A stretch of 64,000 nucleotides of DNA from Auanema rhodensis (lineage: Eukaryota; Nematoda; Chromadorea; Rhabditida; Rhabditidae). The notes beneath the pieces were generated by a model that made no database searches, was not told the DNA's origin, and worked only from the letters and a program-made list of their open reading frames with translations. The DNA lies in assembly GCA_964057225.1 (NCBI GenBank), contig OZ059899.1:6386001-6450000 (forward strand). The letters run 5' to 3'. How positions within the stretch are numbered: the stretch's first letter is position 1; every line of letters starts with the position of its first letter. The position numbers and the translations under genes were made by a program. Of this stretch, positions 26,901-41,249 are shown piece after piece.

Positions 26901-29900
26901 AGCTGCTTAAATATAAAAAGGAAGTAAAAAAAAAGAAGAATACGAGGAATTCACATCCTTGATGAACAGCTGAAACTCTGACGTCAAATGACGCCAACTC
27001 ATTAAAGCCGATAGTATTTTGCATTTGTTTATAACTAGAGAAACATATGCGTGTGGGGGCGACGTTAGTAAAACGTGAATATAATTATTCAAAACGTTTT
27101 CTTTCGATTAATAAAAAAAATTTCAAATTCAAATAGCTTTTCTGATTATTATATTTATTTTCTTTTAGGGAATCCTTCGGCATTTAATTCTGTCACCTGA
27201 AACTCCTCCTCGATATCCTACTGTTCCTACACCTAGTTCGGTATGTTTCTTTTCAATAAGTGTTGTTGATGTTCTCTATCGTATTGAAGTACTTACCAGC
27301 ATGTTTCGTAGAAAGTTGCATGCATAGCATGTGAATGACTAGCTCATCAAACAAACTGTTGTAACTTGTAATCTATAGCACTAATCTCTCAAAATTTCTC
27401 TCTCTAGTTATAGTAATATCTATATTTCACCTTTTTAGTTTATAATTGTGTGTATCTTGTGTACTATTTTAGTATTTGCTTGCTTAGATCATTTTCTTCT
27501 TTCTAATATGAGTAGCTTGTTGTGCTTTTCTTTCTATGCTAGGCAATATGAGAGAGCATTAGCTTATATCTGCAGGGTATTGGAACTAGAATCTCTACAC
27601 CACATCTTCCCCACCATTTCCAACAATCCCCTCTCTATACGGTAAATAGGAAATGGTCGCATCATTCTGGCGGATCACATAAGATGAATCTTCAAGATCA
27701 TGTTGGTCCTGCAGTAGTAGCTCACGGTCCTCGTGAAGACGAAGCGGTGGGAATTATGTTCTTCTTCTTACCATCTTCATTTTCATCTTCAACAATTTGT
27801 ACATCTTCTTCGTCTTGTCATTATCACAACTCATTTATAGCTTCATTCATCGAGTGCATATAATCGCAATTCGATCAGTTTTCTTGAAATTTCTAAATCA
27901 TTATAATATTTAATATATTTTTTAATTTGAATTATATAATCTTAGTTTGAATTGAATACTCATACTTTAAAAATATTTTTAAAAGTCTGAAAGCTTTATA
28001 ACAAAATAATATTGTGTTTTATTTTAAAAATTTAGTTGGATCTTATATAACAAGCACATAAAGAAAGTGAAGTGAAATTCTTTACACGTAAACTTTTAAA
28101 ACAAATATTGTTTGCGAGTGCATCAACGATTCTGATCTTTACAAAATATTTTTATTATATTATCTCAACAATTTCACTTTTTTTCAGGAAATGGATATTG
28201 ATCCCGAAGAGTATGAGCGTGTTCGCGAAATGCTTAGTAGGATTCTTGCTCCTCAGATAGTGAGAGTATCCACAACTGAAGCCGATATTGCTTGGCAAGA
28301 AATTGACACTTCAGAGGTATTCTATTATTTTTATTATTTATATATTGATTTGATTTTAAACATTATTTTTATAATATAAATTGTTTTATTATAGGCTGCT
28401 GCTCCTGGCGGTCCTTTCCCTCAAATTGATGCATCCGAATTTACTTACCAAATTGTTTTGTTTGAGAACCAAGGTCGATTTGTTAATAGTTACAGGTATT
28501 TTTAATTATATAATATTATAGTTTGTTCTTATAAATTATTTTAGGTGTGAGGCTTCCGGAACACATTTGAGGTTGTGTCATCTTAGACCGAACACGGATT
28601 ACTATGTTCAGCTAAAAGCTTCATTAGATGAACGAGGTTTAGCTGGAGAGCCCAGTCAGCCTGTTTTCTTTAAAACATCCCCTGGAAGACCGGATTCTCC
28701 TATAATTCCAAAGTACTTTCTTAATTTTGAGATTCTATGTATGAGTATCTTTTCTAGAATTACTGGTAGTGGATCTGATTGGGTTTCAGTCAGTTGGAGG
28801 GCACCTAACGACAATGGAGCAAATATACAAGTATATACCATTTATCTATCACAGGTTATTTTTATCATTTAAATTCTTAATATTTTAATATTTTTAGTCG
28901 AACGATTCTAATAGTAATGAAAAAGTTTGGGAGGGTAGAAGCTGTGAAGCTAGAATTGGCAACTTAAAGGCATCAAAAACCTATAGGTATAATATAATAA
29001 TTATTTATTTTATTTTGTTAAATTTACTTATAAAATATGTTTTAGACTTCAAGTCACAGCAACCAATCGTATTGGAGAAAGCGGAACATCTCCTTCTCTT
29101 ATTGTTACAATTCGCAATGAGAATGCTTTACCACATCAACCTGCTCCTCCTACTGTAACTACAGTATCCGCAAGAGCTGTTCGATTAACATGGCCAGGCC
29201 AACCTGATCACCAATACTCGGTAAGATTTCACTTAATCAATATACTGTAAGCACTTATCTTTTTTTAATTTTAATATATTTCAGATTGAAATGAACGATG
29301 TTCAACAAGGTCCAAGTCATAATATTATAGCCCGTGAACGAGGTGTTGCTTGTTGGGCAACTATTCCAGACTTGACTCCGTATGTTGTTGCAAAAGCTGA
29401 CCTAATCGTTAAAAATGTTTTTTTTAGTTCTACTGAATATCGTTTCCGACTACAATCTCATGTTGGTGAAAAAGATTCACCAAAATCTGATTGGGTTTAT
29501 GTTAAAACATATGGGAAATCCGCAAACGATCGAGTTGTGGTACCATCAAAACCACATATTACAATGAAGACAAAGAAAAAAATGGAAGTTGGATGGAAAG
29601 TATCACCTGTCAAGTATTAAAATAAATATTAAAAACAATTATAATTTTAAAATAATTGTAGAGATCGTGAATTCACATATCATCTTGAAGGCTCTACGTA
29701 TAACCATCCAAACAAATTCCGAACACTGTATCGAGGTCCTCTTACCACTTGCACCATAACTGAGGAAGATATTCAAAACTTCCGAGTTCAAACACTCAAC
29801 CGAAAAGGAGTACCTGTAAGAGTTAATATAATTATTTCAACATTCAATATTATTTTGTTTTAGAGCGAATTTTCTGAAACTACATCTTTATCTAAAGTTG

Positions 29901-32156
29901 AAGAAGAGGCTATTCCAAAACCACCACAGTTAAATGCTCCTAGTCTAGAAGGAGCTGGTGTAGGCACAATTACAGTTACATGGAAATCTCCCCAAATCTC
30001 TGTAAGTTGTTTTAGAATAATATCGTTTCTTGAAAAATGTTTTTGTATTATTTTAATTATTTTTAGTTGCCATCATCATCTTCGCTTATGTATGAAGTTC
30101 GTCGTACTGATACCAACGGCGAAATCGTTTATTCCGGAAAAGAAACAACTTGCTCGATAGATGGAGTGGCTAGTAGAGTTCAAGTGGAAGTTCAAGTTCG
30201 AGCTATCATAACATCTCCTGGTAACGCTCGAACCGATGGCGATTGGAGCGCTCCAGCAGCCATGTTGTCTCCAAGACCACCTCCTCGAGCACCAAAGGAT
30301 CTTCGTCTTTCTGCTGATAAGTAAGCCAAAACTATAAGTGATTCTGGAACCGTTTACTTTTTTAAGATCTTTTGTATCTTGGTCAGCAAATGAAGCTTGT
30401 CCCGATACCCGGTTCCATGTTTTCTTCAGTGAGATTGTTGATGCTAAGCCCAATGGTGAAAAACAATTTGAAACCAGCGAACACAAATACACACTTTCAA
30501 TGCTAGGATTTTCGCGAAACTATTCTTGTCGGGTAAAAATTGTTTTTCTTTTCCTCGTGTTTTTGAGAGTATAATTTAGGTCGTTGCTTTCCATGATGGT
30601 GGTGAATCTCTTCCATCAGAGGAAATTTACTTTACAACGCCAGCTGGAGTTCCTGCACAACCAGACAGTGTTTCAATTGAAGCTGAAAGTACAAGTGTGT
30701 TGATACTTCGATGGGTTCCACCGAATTCTCGTGGAGATCCGATTCAGCAATACCGTATCCGGGTTGAAAGCCGAGGCGAGGTATGAAGAGATACTTTTAA
30801 AAACAATTATTTTTTATGTATCTTATAGGTTATCAGAGATAGCTGTGTTTTGGCTAATTCGGCAGAACATTGTGAATATTGTATTTGCGATTTACAGCCA
30901 GATACTCCATACCGCGTTGAAATATCAGCTCAAAATGGAGTAGGCACAGGAGTTTCAGCTGCTATATCGGGACGAACAAGGTGTCCACCACCTACACCTC
31001 CAACGTATGTATTATATTATTCTCAAAAAATAAAATATTTTATTTTATATAAAATAATTTTTACTTATTCTCTGTTTTTATAGACTTGAAGCTGAATGCG
31101 ATTCTAGTTCTATAAGATTGAAATGGAGACCACAAACCACTCATAGTTTCCTTAGTTACAGGTATTTTAATATTCTTCTGAATACCAAATTGTTTTTTAA
31201 AAAAATAAAGTTTCAAAAAACATTTTTTTTTCAGAATTGTACGTCTTTTCGAGAATGATCATCAATCCACTGTCTATGATGGTGATCAATGCTCTTTCAA
31301 AGTTCGAGGTCTTCAAGAAAATACCGAATATCGATTCCAAATTCGAAGTAGCGATAGGTACATAATATTCATTTAATCATTATTACTTCTATAATTTTAG
31401 ACAAAATGGTGCTGGACCATGGTCAGAAGTATATGCCTTCCGAACAGGCTTCGCAGGTCCACCAACAATGAAAAGTCCCTTGGTTGCAACTAATGCTGGA
31501 TCTGGATGTTATCAGCTTGAATGGTCTCCCGTCATTCATAAACCAAACGTACGAAGACTGTTCTATCGATTACAAGCTTTAGATTGCTCAATTGAGAATG
31601 CTAAATGGCATACGGTATGTTGTTATGAAGCCTAATGTGATATTTCAATTTGTATTACAGGTATATGAGGGTATGATGACATCATATACCTTGAAGGTTT
31701 CTGATTATCCATCTGCTGTTCAAGCTCGTGTTGTTTGTGTTAGGCCTGAAGTTGATAATGGAGAGATTGTTGGTGCTCCAAGTTCAGTCGTTTACATGAC
31801 TAACCAGATTATTGAGAAAAAACCTTCATATGTAAATTATATAATTATATAGGCTTCATTCCTCATTTAACTACAGAAACATCGATATGAATCTGAAAAT
31901 ACCGAAGAAGAACGACCAGCTTCATGGTGGCACCTACGTGCTGATCGTGGTATTACTTCGATCGCAGTGGTATGTTCCAAAACATATAGAATAAAATTTC
32001 ATTTTTCATTCTTTTCAGATCACATTCATAGTGATATCTCTTGTTGTTGCAATTTTTGTTGATACTTTATTCAACTTATCAACACCAAGTCCTCCACTTC
32101 CATCATCAATTGCTGGAGCAGCTCATAGTGTCAATCACATTCCTAGAGAACTTTAA
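23971..32156 (+). CDS. FNDC3-type protein: nine FN3 domains, C-terminal membrane anchor
   Basis: Homologue of vertebrate FNDC3A/FNDC3B, which are C-tail-anchored membrane proteins linked to adhesion and differentiation. Exons: 23971-24170, 25158-25230, 25532-25615, 25860-25968, 26051-26154, 27169-27240, 27576-27746, 28188-28316, 28395-28495, 28545-28712, 28758-28854, 28898-28986, 29046-29220, 29285-29379, 29428-29613, 29662-29815, 29864-30001, 30067-30320, 30367-30532, 30580-30780, 30829-31004, 31084-31161, 31235-31357, 31401-31614, 31661-31831, 31877-31969, 32019-32156. All junctions are GT-AG and keep frame, giving 1252 aa (human FNDC3A about 1200). An Asn-rich N-terminus is followed by the family's pre-FN3 module at about 133-230 (LFVHVQVGETLSI, then ITGPATVRMV and IHVPPGHMVHQIVDDQG). 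Nine FN3 repeats span about 293-1180 (for example LTPSTEYRFRLQSH and LQPDTPYRVEISAQNGVG). A hydrophobic helix lies at about 1202-1223 with a short tail ending PREL. The start is the first ATG in frame after a strong acceptor at 23957; an upstream coding exon is not excluded. The family call is firm; function in nematodes is inferred. Confidence 0.93.
24089..24140 (+). repeat. Imperfect AAT/AAC repeat coding for an Asn-rich tract
   Basis: This AAT/AAC-rich stretch inside FNDC3 exon 1 encodes mostly asparagine (about residues 42-55). It is a low-complexity, probably length-variable segment before the conserved module. Confidence 0.85.
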
Positions 32157-32727
32157 ATGATGATCGATCAGTTCTTTCTACTATCTAACTTGCTTCCGTG
32201 ATTGGTTTTCAAAAATGATTTTGGAGAAACTGGACATCGCTGTTCATATCTTCAATTCCCTTCAAGAAGTTGAAATTCCTCTCTTTATTGGTTTCAAGAA
32301 GAATTGTTACTACTACGTGTTGCACTTTGTATGTGGGATAGCAATACCATCGCAAGCATCCTACTGATACATCCAGCTGCCAATTATCTAACCGGGCTTA
32401 TTTCCTACCGCTGGTCGGTAACTCTAATTGCCTTCCTATCAAAACATAAACGAAAACTCGTCTAGTTACTGTCTGATATTCTTTTTTTACAAGTATTACA
32501 ATACCAGATCAGCATATTATTTCGTTTTAACATATTTAATGTATTTATTCACCTTCTTATTCATTCCTATACTTCATAGGAGCTAGATTATCTTGTTTTT
32601 GTATATATTTTCTTTACTTTAAGTAAGTTCAGCTTTTACTTTATGAAAAAAAAAGCAAAAAACTATATTAAAATGCTGTATACAAAAGCTTTTCGAACTT
32701 TGTCGTATTGACAGTTTCACATACACT

Positions 32728-32730
<3 letters not shown>

Positions 32731-32764
<34 letters not shown>
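32731..32764. repeat. (AT)17 microsatellite
   Basis: 34 bp of uninterrupted AT, about 575 bp after the FNDC3 stop codon. Confidence 0.95.
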
Positions 32765-32767
<3 letters not shown>

Positions 32768-33057
32768 AGTGTTTTGTTTTATATCCTGTACGTTCTCTCT
32801 ATCGTGTATTCTGCTGGCCTTTCCAATATATTATCTGCTTCCCCGTGATGTATCTATTTTTTCAAAGTTTCTTTTCTTCATATATTATATGATATGTGAA
32901 CATCTTTGTTCTAAATATGTATGTATTTCCTCAAAATTTCTTGTCATTTGACTAGCATACTGTAAGTATTATACTGTTCTTGTCTCATACATACAATAAT
33001 GTGCCCTTAATACTATTTTGCTACGTATTGGTTCCCAATTTCGGTCTCGATTCTTCA

Positions 33058-33060
<3 letters not shown>

Positions 33061-33118
<58 letters not shown>
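33061..33118. repeat. (TC)29 microsatellite
   Basis: A 58-bp uninterrupted TC tract downstream of the FNDC3 stop codon. Confidence 0.97.
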
Positions 33119-33121
<3 letters not shown>

Positions 33122-35925
33122 CTCTTTATCTCCCCCTCTCTTGCTATTTTTGCCTTCTTTTCAAAATGTAATATCAATCTCTACTGTCATCTCCATTTCT
33201 AGTACAAATCAGTTTTTCTTCATTTTTTTATTTTGGATAGTTAACTGATTCTTATTACCGCTTTAAAAGCTTTTGCTTCAAAACAAAGCACACATGAATC
33301 AGTCATGACTATCTACTTTGCAAAATAAAATACAGGCGCGGTTATAATTTCCAGACATATTTCTGACAATTGTGATTTCTATCAATCTCTTTTGCCTTTT
33401 TTCTGTTCTATCTTATATCTTTTGGATTTTTTTAGAACTTCCATACTCTATAGTTCAGGTATTGACTATATGGCATACGATGACACTTTTTTTTGAGATT
33501 TTATCGTAAATTTGTTTCTTTTTTTTTTAATATAGTTTCATCGTTTGTTTGGGTAAGCCAATAGTCATTACATATTTCATACATAAGGTTATATTTATAT
33601 TTATATATTATATAGAGAGAGAAAACACAAAGAGTCATCTTTCTAATCAGTATTTTTTTATTTCAGTTATTGTTATTTTCATTCATAAAATTATATAAAA
33701 ATTTAAATTAATGTATTATTTTTTCGTTTTTTAAATATTTTTCTTGCTAATTCTGTCGACATCTTTTTGACCGATTTTTATTAATTTCTATAAATCTTCT
33801 CTCATTTTTCACATTTGTTTTATAATTGTTTTTCACAATTTTAGCTGCCAAACACAAAAAAATTCTCAAAACTATTTCTATTCAAGTGATGTTACTGTGA
33901 TTCTGTTAGTTATAAATAGTTTGGTGAAATAAGTATTTCTATTTCCACAATCCCTTCTTCTCTCCTCTCTCCCCATCCTCCCCCGTAATCACTTTTTTTC
34001 TTTTTTTTTTGACACGAAATTGTCACTGTGCATAATAAACTGTTGTTATTCATTTATTTATATATATATATCTTGTTTCATAGGACAAAGTGATATATTT
34101 TAAAAAGAAAGAACTTTTTTTTTTTTAAATATAAACTTGATACGTAATTAGAAGTACATATCAACTTGAAATGTATTTACATGTAGCCCATACATATCAA
34201 GAATAGTAGACATGCAACAGAGATCCTTTTTTATTTCATTTTCTGCACTGTAGATATTGAAACTAAGGTTGCCAACTCACATGAAACTACACCAAAGGTT
34301 AATTTTTATTTGTTTTTCTTATAATAGTTTATACATATAAAATCGAAAAAAAGAAAGAATAATTAATGAAAGTTCATTGTGATGGATGTCAAGCCCTGTA
34401 GATTCTGTTGCCTAAGTGCGTGAATATAGTATTCTGCAAGAAAATTTTTATATTATGTGAAAACAAGAAATGAAAAAAAAGCAAATTAAGTAATACATAA
34501 TTAAAATTTTCTGTAAACATAAAGCTTTTTCACACTTACCTCTTCAAAATATTTTGCATAAATTTATTCAATTCTATCAAAGCTATTAAGCACAAGTTTT
34601 AGGAGTGTGTGAATTAAAAGAGAATGAAAACCAGCTGCAATATCTCAGCTGTATATGGGAAAGCTGGAAAGTTTTTGGTACAAACATTCAATCATCTGTT
34701 CAACTCCAGTCATTTTAGTGTCTATTTTTGAAAATAAACGTTTTATAGGTCATTTCAATTGTTCGTTCGAATTCTCTTCAACCAAATATATGTATGTATA
34801 CATATTTAATTATATATGTATTATATTTATTAAAATATGATAAATATAAATGAAAAAAAAAAACAAAAAAAAAATGAAGAAAAAAGTTTCCTTGTTTAGC
34901 TTTTACAAAAAAAACGATTTAGCTTTCTTAATCGAATTATTCATTATGAAGCTTATTGAACCGTAAAAATTCTTGAACGAGTTATACATAATCCTATAGT
35001 ATATTCTATACTTAGATCCTTTTTATTTAGTTAATATAGGGATATAAGATGAATATACAATATCAAGATGGATTTTCGAAAGAGAGGCGGGGGTAGAAGA
35101 AGAAAAATAAACGGAGATTGAGAGAGACAGAGAGATAATACAAAGCTTCTCGTAACAAAACCAAAATTTTGAAGAATGGTTCAAATACATAAACACTCCT
35201 TTATTGACGAGAAGGTATGGTAGACATATTCACGGCTTTATGTCTTATTCTGTCTTCTCATCCTCTTCACTTTCCATTTGCTCTGTTTGTGTTTTTATTA
35301 TTTAAACTCATCTTTCTCACTCACTGTTTCCAAAGTAACACTACCACATGTATATGTATGTACTCAATATTTTTTGAGGAAAAAAAAATACTTTCTGAAC
35401 ATTTCTTTTTTTTATTTTTTTGCCAAGCCACTTTGCAATCCACGCTTTTATTCTTTTTCTACCACTTTTTAAATATTTCCTTTGATCTTTGTTATATGCA
35501 TACATAAAATATAAATATATTTATATATATATATATATAAATATATATACTTTATTTTTTATTTTTATTTTATTTTTTGTAAAATGAAAGTGGTAGAGTT
35601 ATCCGAACCTACTTTTCGTCTTATTCACTTTTCATTTCTAACTTCTAATATTGTTAAAATATAAAAATATTATATTTATACTTTTCATAGAGATAAGTAT
35701 TTGAACTTTATTGAGCAGTTCTATGAATACAAAAACATATATACATACATATACATATACTATATATGTACATACATGTTTACGTTCAAATGTTTTTTTT
35801 TTCAAATTTTCATTTTATTTTCTTTTTTTAAGAAAATTTTTTTTCATACGATTCAATCTTTATACTGCTTTTGCTTCACATTTGTTTCATCTAGTTTTTC
35901 ATAGACTACGTTCACATAGATATAC

Positions 35926-35956
35926 ATGTACATACATGCTATGTATGTATGTACAT
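35926..35956. repeat. 12-bp perfect inverted repeat in a TACA/TATG-rich stretch
   Basis: ATGTACATACAT is followed by a 7-nt spacer and ATGTATGTACAT, so the arms pair completely. The surroundings (35.74-35.96 kb) are TACA/TATG simple sequence, which can generate such palindromes by chance. Similar tetranucleotide sequence occurs at 55.07-55.16 and 60.17-60.24 kb. Confidence 0.8.
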
Positions 35957-38900
35957 CTAACTTTCTTCGACAAGGAAGCAATTTGTTCATGTAAACTAGT
36001 AGTTTCAAATTCATTTTTATCGTTGAAAGCTTCAATTATTTAAGAATTCTGATTCTCAAAAACCTTAGACTACGAGACTACTAAGAGAATTTTTATTCTA
36101 AATTGATATGACACAAGTTCCTTAGAAGTACATACATATATATGTACATATAATATGAAATATTCCTTATTTAACGTTTATTATTGTTATTCGAGTTTTG
36201 ATTGCCTTATAAGACGATTATTTGACGTCTTTACACTATTTCATTGATGGCTTTTTTCCTTTTTCATATGAATTTTAGCACTACAATTGACTTATCTATG
36301 ACAAACTTTCTTGTTATGTTAGCTATTCTTGAAAAAAAAAAGAAGAAAAAAACTTTTATCTCTTAGTATTTATAGAACTTTCATGACTAAGCTAAGCTTA
36401 TATCTTGTTTCCTATCTCTTTCATTATCTTTATATGAGATGATAGGCTTCTATTAAGATGATCAAACAATATTTATTAACAATTGGTTATATAATATATG
36501 TATAATAACATTTTATTTTAATAATATTCTTTGCATCAAATGTTTACAATTGAAAAAAAAAAGTTGTCTTCTTCATAGATTAGAAAATCTTTTTGTTATA
36601 ATAATTGTATTTTTAATTTTATTTTAAAAACCCACAAGGAAATATTTCATTTTTCTTAATTATATAGCAAAAAGTGGTTGTAAAGGAGATTATTAGATTA
36701 ATAATTCTATAAAGTTGATTATAATGGAATATTTTAGTAATGACAAAGTGTGGTTTAAATCAATCTTATTATTATGTATGTATGAATAATAAAAAAGAAT
36801 TTTATATTAAATTCTTGTACTTCTTAAAGATATTTTTCATTTTTTCTTATCAAAAACTAAAATTACTAAAGGTTTTATATTTCTATTAATAGAAAAAATA
36901 GTCAATAAACTCATGATTTCTAGTACAACTTGGATGTGTGATAAACCTGTAGCTATATAGCCCCATTCCATTCGTTTATGATTAGTCTTTTCGCTCAGTT
37001 TTTTTGAACACGAATCTTGAAGAAAGAAATTCTTTATAATTTGTCCTTCATTAATCATGTTAAGCCATTGGATAATCCTCTCAAATCAATACTCTTTTCA
37101 TACATTTTCAGATGTATTTATAAATATTTATACGATCTCATTGATTTCAGGTTTGTTGACGTCACACATTCTGATTTACATATATTATTGTTTTCTTGAA
37201 TATATAGATATTTAAGATTTTTATTTGTTAATTTCTTTTATATTCTTCAATTTTTCTAGTTTAATTATTATAAAAATAAAATAAGTATTTGAAAAATATT
37301 TATTTTTGTTTACATACATCGTTTATACAATTTTGATATAGCAGATTTGATTTCTCTTTCTCTTTCTCTCTCTTTCTCTCTCTCATTTCTCAAATTTTCC
37401 AAGTTCTCAGTGAACTCAATCATTTTAGATGAGTTTTATGAGAAGAATATATTTGTTTTCTTTACTAATTTATTGATCATATGTATGAATATACCATAGA
37501 ATTCATCAATTATCTATCTATCCAGTTTCTAAACATTAAAATTCAACTAACTTAATCTTATATTTTCTTAAAACTTCCTATTTAAAACGCATTGCTAACT
37601 GTTCAAAAGAGTTGCAGCTTGTTATATTTCCGTTTTAGTTGGTTCATATTCTGTTGCTAGAAGTATTCAATCGTCAAAAAATCTAAAAGTGTTACCTCAG
37701 AATGTATTTCTGTCTCTTTCTCTGTATATTTTCTTTATAAATTTTACCCCCTCTCTCAGCTACAATTTTTGCATTTTCGTTTCTAAGTTTTTCATACTAC
37801 TCCGTTTTTCTCTTTTTCTTTATTATAAAAATTTTAAAGCGGAAAAAAAACATACACTGACACATTTTAGAAGTCTACAACATGCCAAGCTTCACTCAAT
37901 TTTCCTTTTAAAATTCTTGGTCTTTTACCAAGATTTCGCTATTCATCTTTTTTCTTTCTTTTTCTGTTGTAGCTGCTTTGTTCTCATTCAGTAGTCTGAG
38001 CGAACTGTGCCTATCTTGCCCTTTCGGCTTCGACGAGTACATTTCTGTTACTTCGAATCTCAAGAATTAATTCTGCTTCTTTGAATTAATTCTAGTACAA
38101 GTTTAGTTGTCATCGAATTTGAAAGGAAATTCTTGCATCATTTATTTAGAAGTTAACCTCAAGTGACTCTAAAAATATATTTTTTAACTTTCATTTTCGC
38201 ATATTCCATTAGAATTGTAAATACTTTTTAAGTTATATCATCAAGTTCATCAAGATCAATCTGTCAATATTTTAATGAAATGTGATCTGATATTACTATA
38301 TTTCTAGTTCATTTTTAACGAATAAAATGTTCTTAATAGAATTTTAAAATATATAAAGAGAAAATTTCTATAAATTGAAAATAAAAGTTTTAAAAACATA
38401 AAAATTCGTTTTTAATATCATTATTCAGTATTCTCATTGTTTAAACTTTTGGTTATATATCATTTTAGCTATTTATTTATTTTCATAAACATAAACAACA
38501 TCTATTTTCCTTTTTTTTCCAAAATGAAAATAGAAATTTGAAGAAAATACTATTGGCTTTTGTTCTGTCACAATGAGTAGATGAAATTACTTGGAATTTT
38601 CAAACTGTATGTAACTTACTTTATTCTCGTTTCTTTAAAACAATTCAGTTACCTATAGATTGCTCTTTTAATTCCCCTGTGTCCTCTTTTCGTTTCATGA
38701 AAATAATTCCGTGTTTCCACCTTTTTATTTTAATTTTTTTTCTGTTCATGTATCAAACAAGATTATCAACATAAAATATTCTTATATACTTCTATAACAT
38801 TCAATCAACATGCCAGTTCCTATTGTCAGCTTCATAAATCGGATTGAGCCACAACAGATTTAACAGATTATTATCTTGTGACTGAGAGATATCTTTCAAT

Positions 38901-41249
38901 ACTTCATGAATAAATCTATGTTTCACTTATTTCATTTTATCTAGGTTTATACTATAGTTCGATCTTTACAATAATTTTTTTCTTACTTTGGTCAGATTTC
39001 GTTCAAGGGTCAAATGACGTCAGTGATCTTTTCGCGCTGACCGGAAATTGTTTCGATAACTGTTAATGCCGTTTTATTAATACGATTTCTTTTGTTCATA
39101 AAATATATGAAACTCTTCTTACGTCTATCTTCGTGTTTACATAACAATGTATTATTTTAAATCTTTCCCCACCCCCATAAATACGCACTTCTTCCTATTT
39201 GAAACATGTCGATATATCTTAGTCTCTTTTCCCCTATTGCCTTTTTTAAACGAATTGTTTAACAATTGCACTTGACCTTCATTTCCTATTATTCTGAGTA
39301 CTTTCTCTGGAGGATTTTAATCTCTAAGTTTCATATTTATTTTGGTCATTTTTGTACTTTTTAGTAGGAGTTTAATCATTGATTACTTCATTTGGTTACA
39401 TCTCAACGTTACTTCTCCTTTTAAAAAAAAAAGAGCTGAAATGAGTTGTTTGTCTTCATTATTGACTGTTGATAACGATGATGACAAGACTAAAGATGAT
39501 AACGCTGATGCCGAAGAGTTCAAATAGATTAGGGCAAATTAAACCACAAACGGGGTCTCGCTCAGTATTCGATTTCGACCATCTTCTTCTGATATCGCAC
39601 CTTTCTCTCGTTCGTTTATTTTCCCTTTTTGATGTAATTGAAGCAGAAATAAGCCCTTTCTGTGATTTTCTTTGTGTATTTTTTTTTCAAAATTGTCTCC
39701 ACAACATAAATTTTCATTTTAACGCAATTTATATAATAGCTTACTTCAATGCATTATCCCCTTTCCCTCCAGAACCCCCTCTGCCCCCCCCCCCCCCCTC
39801 ATTATCACTTTTATCGTCTTCATCATCATCTTCACAATCATCATCATGATCATCATCGACAATGTTTATCGATTGTTATATATAACCTGTTCTCTAAACA
39901 TTTCTAAATTCTACCACTTTCAACCCTCTGGCACTCTGGTAGCATCTGTAAACCCTGTTAGCCACCTTACAATCTAGTATACTATTGCCCATTACCCTGT
40001 TGATTTTATTACTGATTATGCTCAATAATAGATATAGTTTATGCTTGAATAATCGTATCAATATACTACAACATTACGAAAGTAATGTTCCTCTTTGCTA
40101 CATTTAGAACGTTATTAGAAAACTATTACTACAATTATATTCATATCTGCTCTTTCTTAAAATTCTCGTTTTCTCAGCTCTATTCATTGAATATCTACGG
40201 TTCCGGGTTTTGAGATCGAGATAAAGTTGAAGTAAAATGTAGGTTATTTAGAAAATGTGTATTAAGTTCTTCAAAATGACATAGTTAGTAAAAGAGAACC
40301 GGGAATTTTTTTTGGTTTGCACATAGTGCAAGAACTGATGTAGTGCAAAATAGGGGCTGAACCAAGTAGAATAATCAGTTTTCTCCACCTTTTTGCACGT
40401 TTTTTTCCCTTGCTACTTCATTCACTCATATTCTACTTTCTTTGGTTTCTGGTTTGTAAACCAACCATAATAAATTCAGACATTGGTTTGTACAATATTA
40501 GGCTATTACTACCATTTCATTTTAAAATGTTATTGGCAGCCACAGACTTTGCTCATGTGAAGAAGCATATTATGATCAAATCGTCATAATGCCTTGAAAA
40601 TAAAACGCATTTTCTCCCAAATTTTCGTTTTCTTTCCATCTTATTTTCATCAATATTTATCGTTTTTCCCTTTTTATTTTTTTTATTTTGTCCATATTCT
40701 GGTCGATAAATAACAACTCCAACAAGCCGATATGTACTGCGAGGCCTCAACGGCCAAGTACATGTTTTCTGCTTCGCACTTTGCTTTTCATTCGTCTATT
40801 CGTACACATAACAAACATCAGAACATCACACTTGCACAGTGATGTCGATTGTCGTAGACGGCCTTAGACTATCCAATTTGATCCTTGAGTCTTGGATTAA
40901 TATATGGCATTTTTGGTCTTCACTTCCTCCAACTATTTAATTTTTTTTTGTTATTATTATGAGGAAGAAATTTTTGATGTTTTATTTCTTTTTTTAATGT
41001 TTCATGTTTCAATATATTCAATTCCATATCTATAATATAAACGAATAATTTCGTGGGCGATGTTTAGAATCTTTCAGTGTATTATCTTGTAAATATGGTA
41101 GTATCAGACATTTCTTTTTATGCTTAACTTTGCTGTTTCAAAAATTATACACAGATTCAACCCTCTTATCATTTTGTCTCGTCTTCTAGTCTGTTTAGTT
41201 CACTTTGGCTTTTAATTACAAATTTTCGCACCCTCTTGATCTTTCAATC

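Larger units (their letters stand above)
32157..41249. other. FNDC3 3' UTR and AT-rich intergenic region
   Basis: The FNDC3 3' UTR starts here. A canonical AATAAA occurs at 33324-33329, but nearer variant signals cannot be excluded. The rest is simple sequence and AT-rich DNA. A GC-richer patch at 37.97-38.07 kb reads as coding on both strands and is therefore not called. A minus-strand GTAAGT donor (34538) and TTTTCTTGCAG acceptor (34434) enclose a 106-bp candidate intron without a convincing ORF. Confidence 0.6.

Noticed and set aside
37972-38068. Coding-like patch after a TTTTCTGTTGTAG acceptor
   Set aside because: The opposite strand reads equally well as Lys/Glu-rich protein. Pyrimidine tracts produce both, so neither strand can be preferred.
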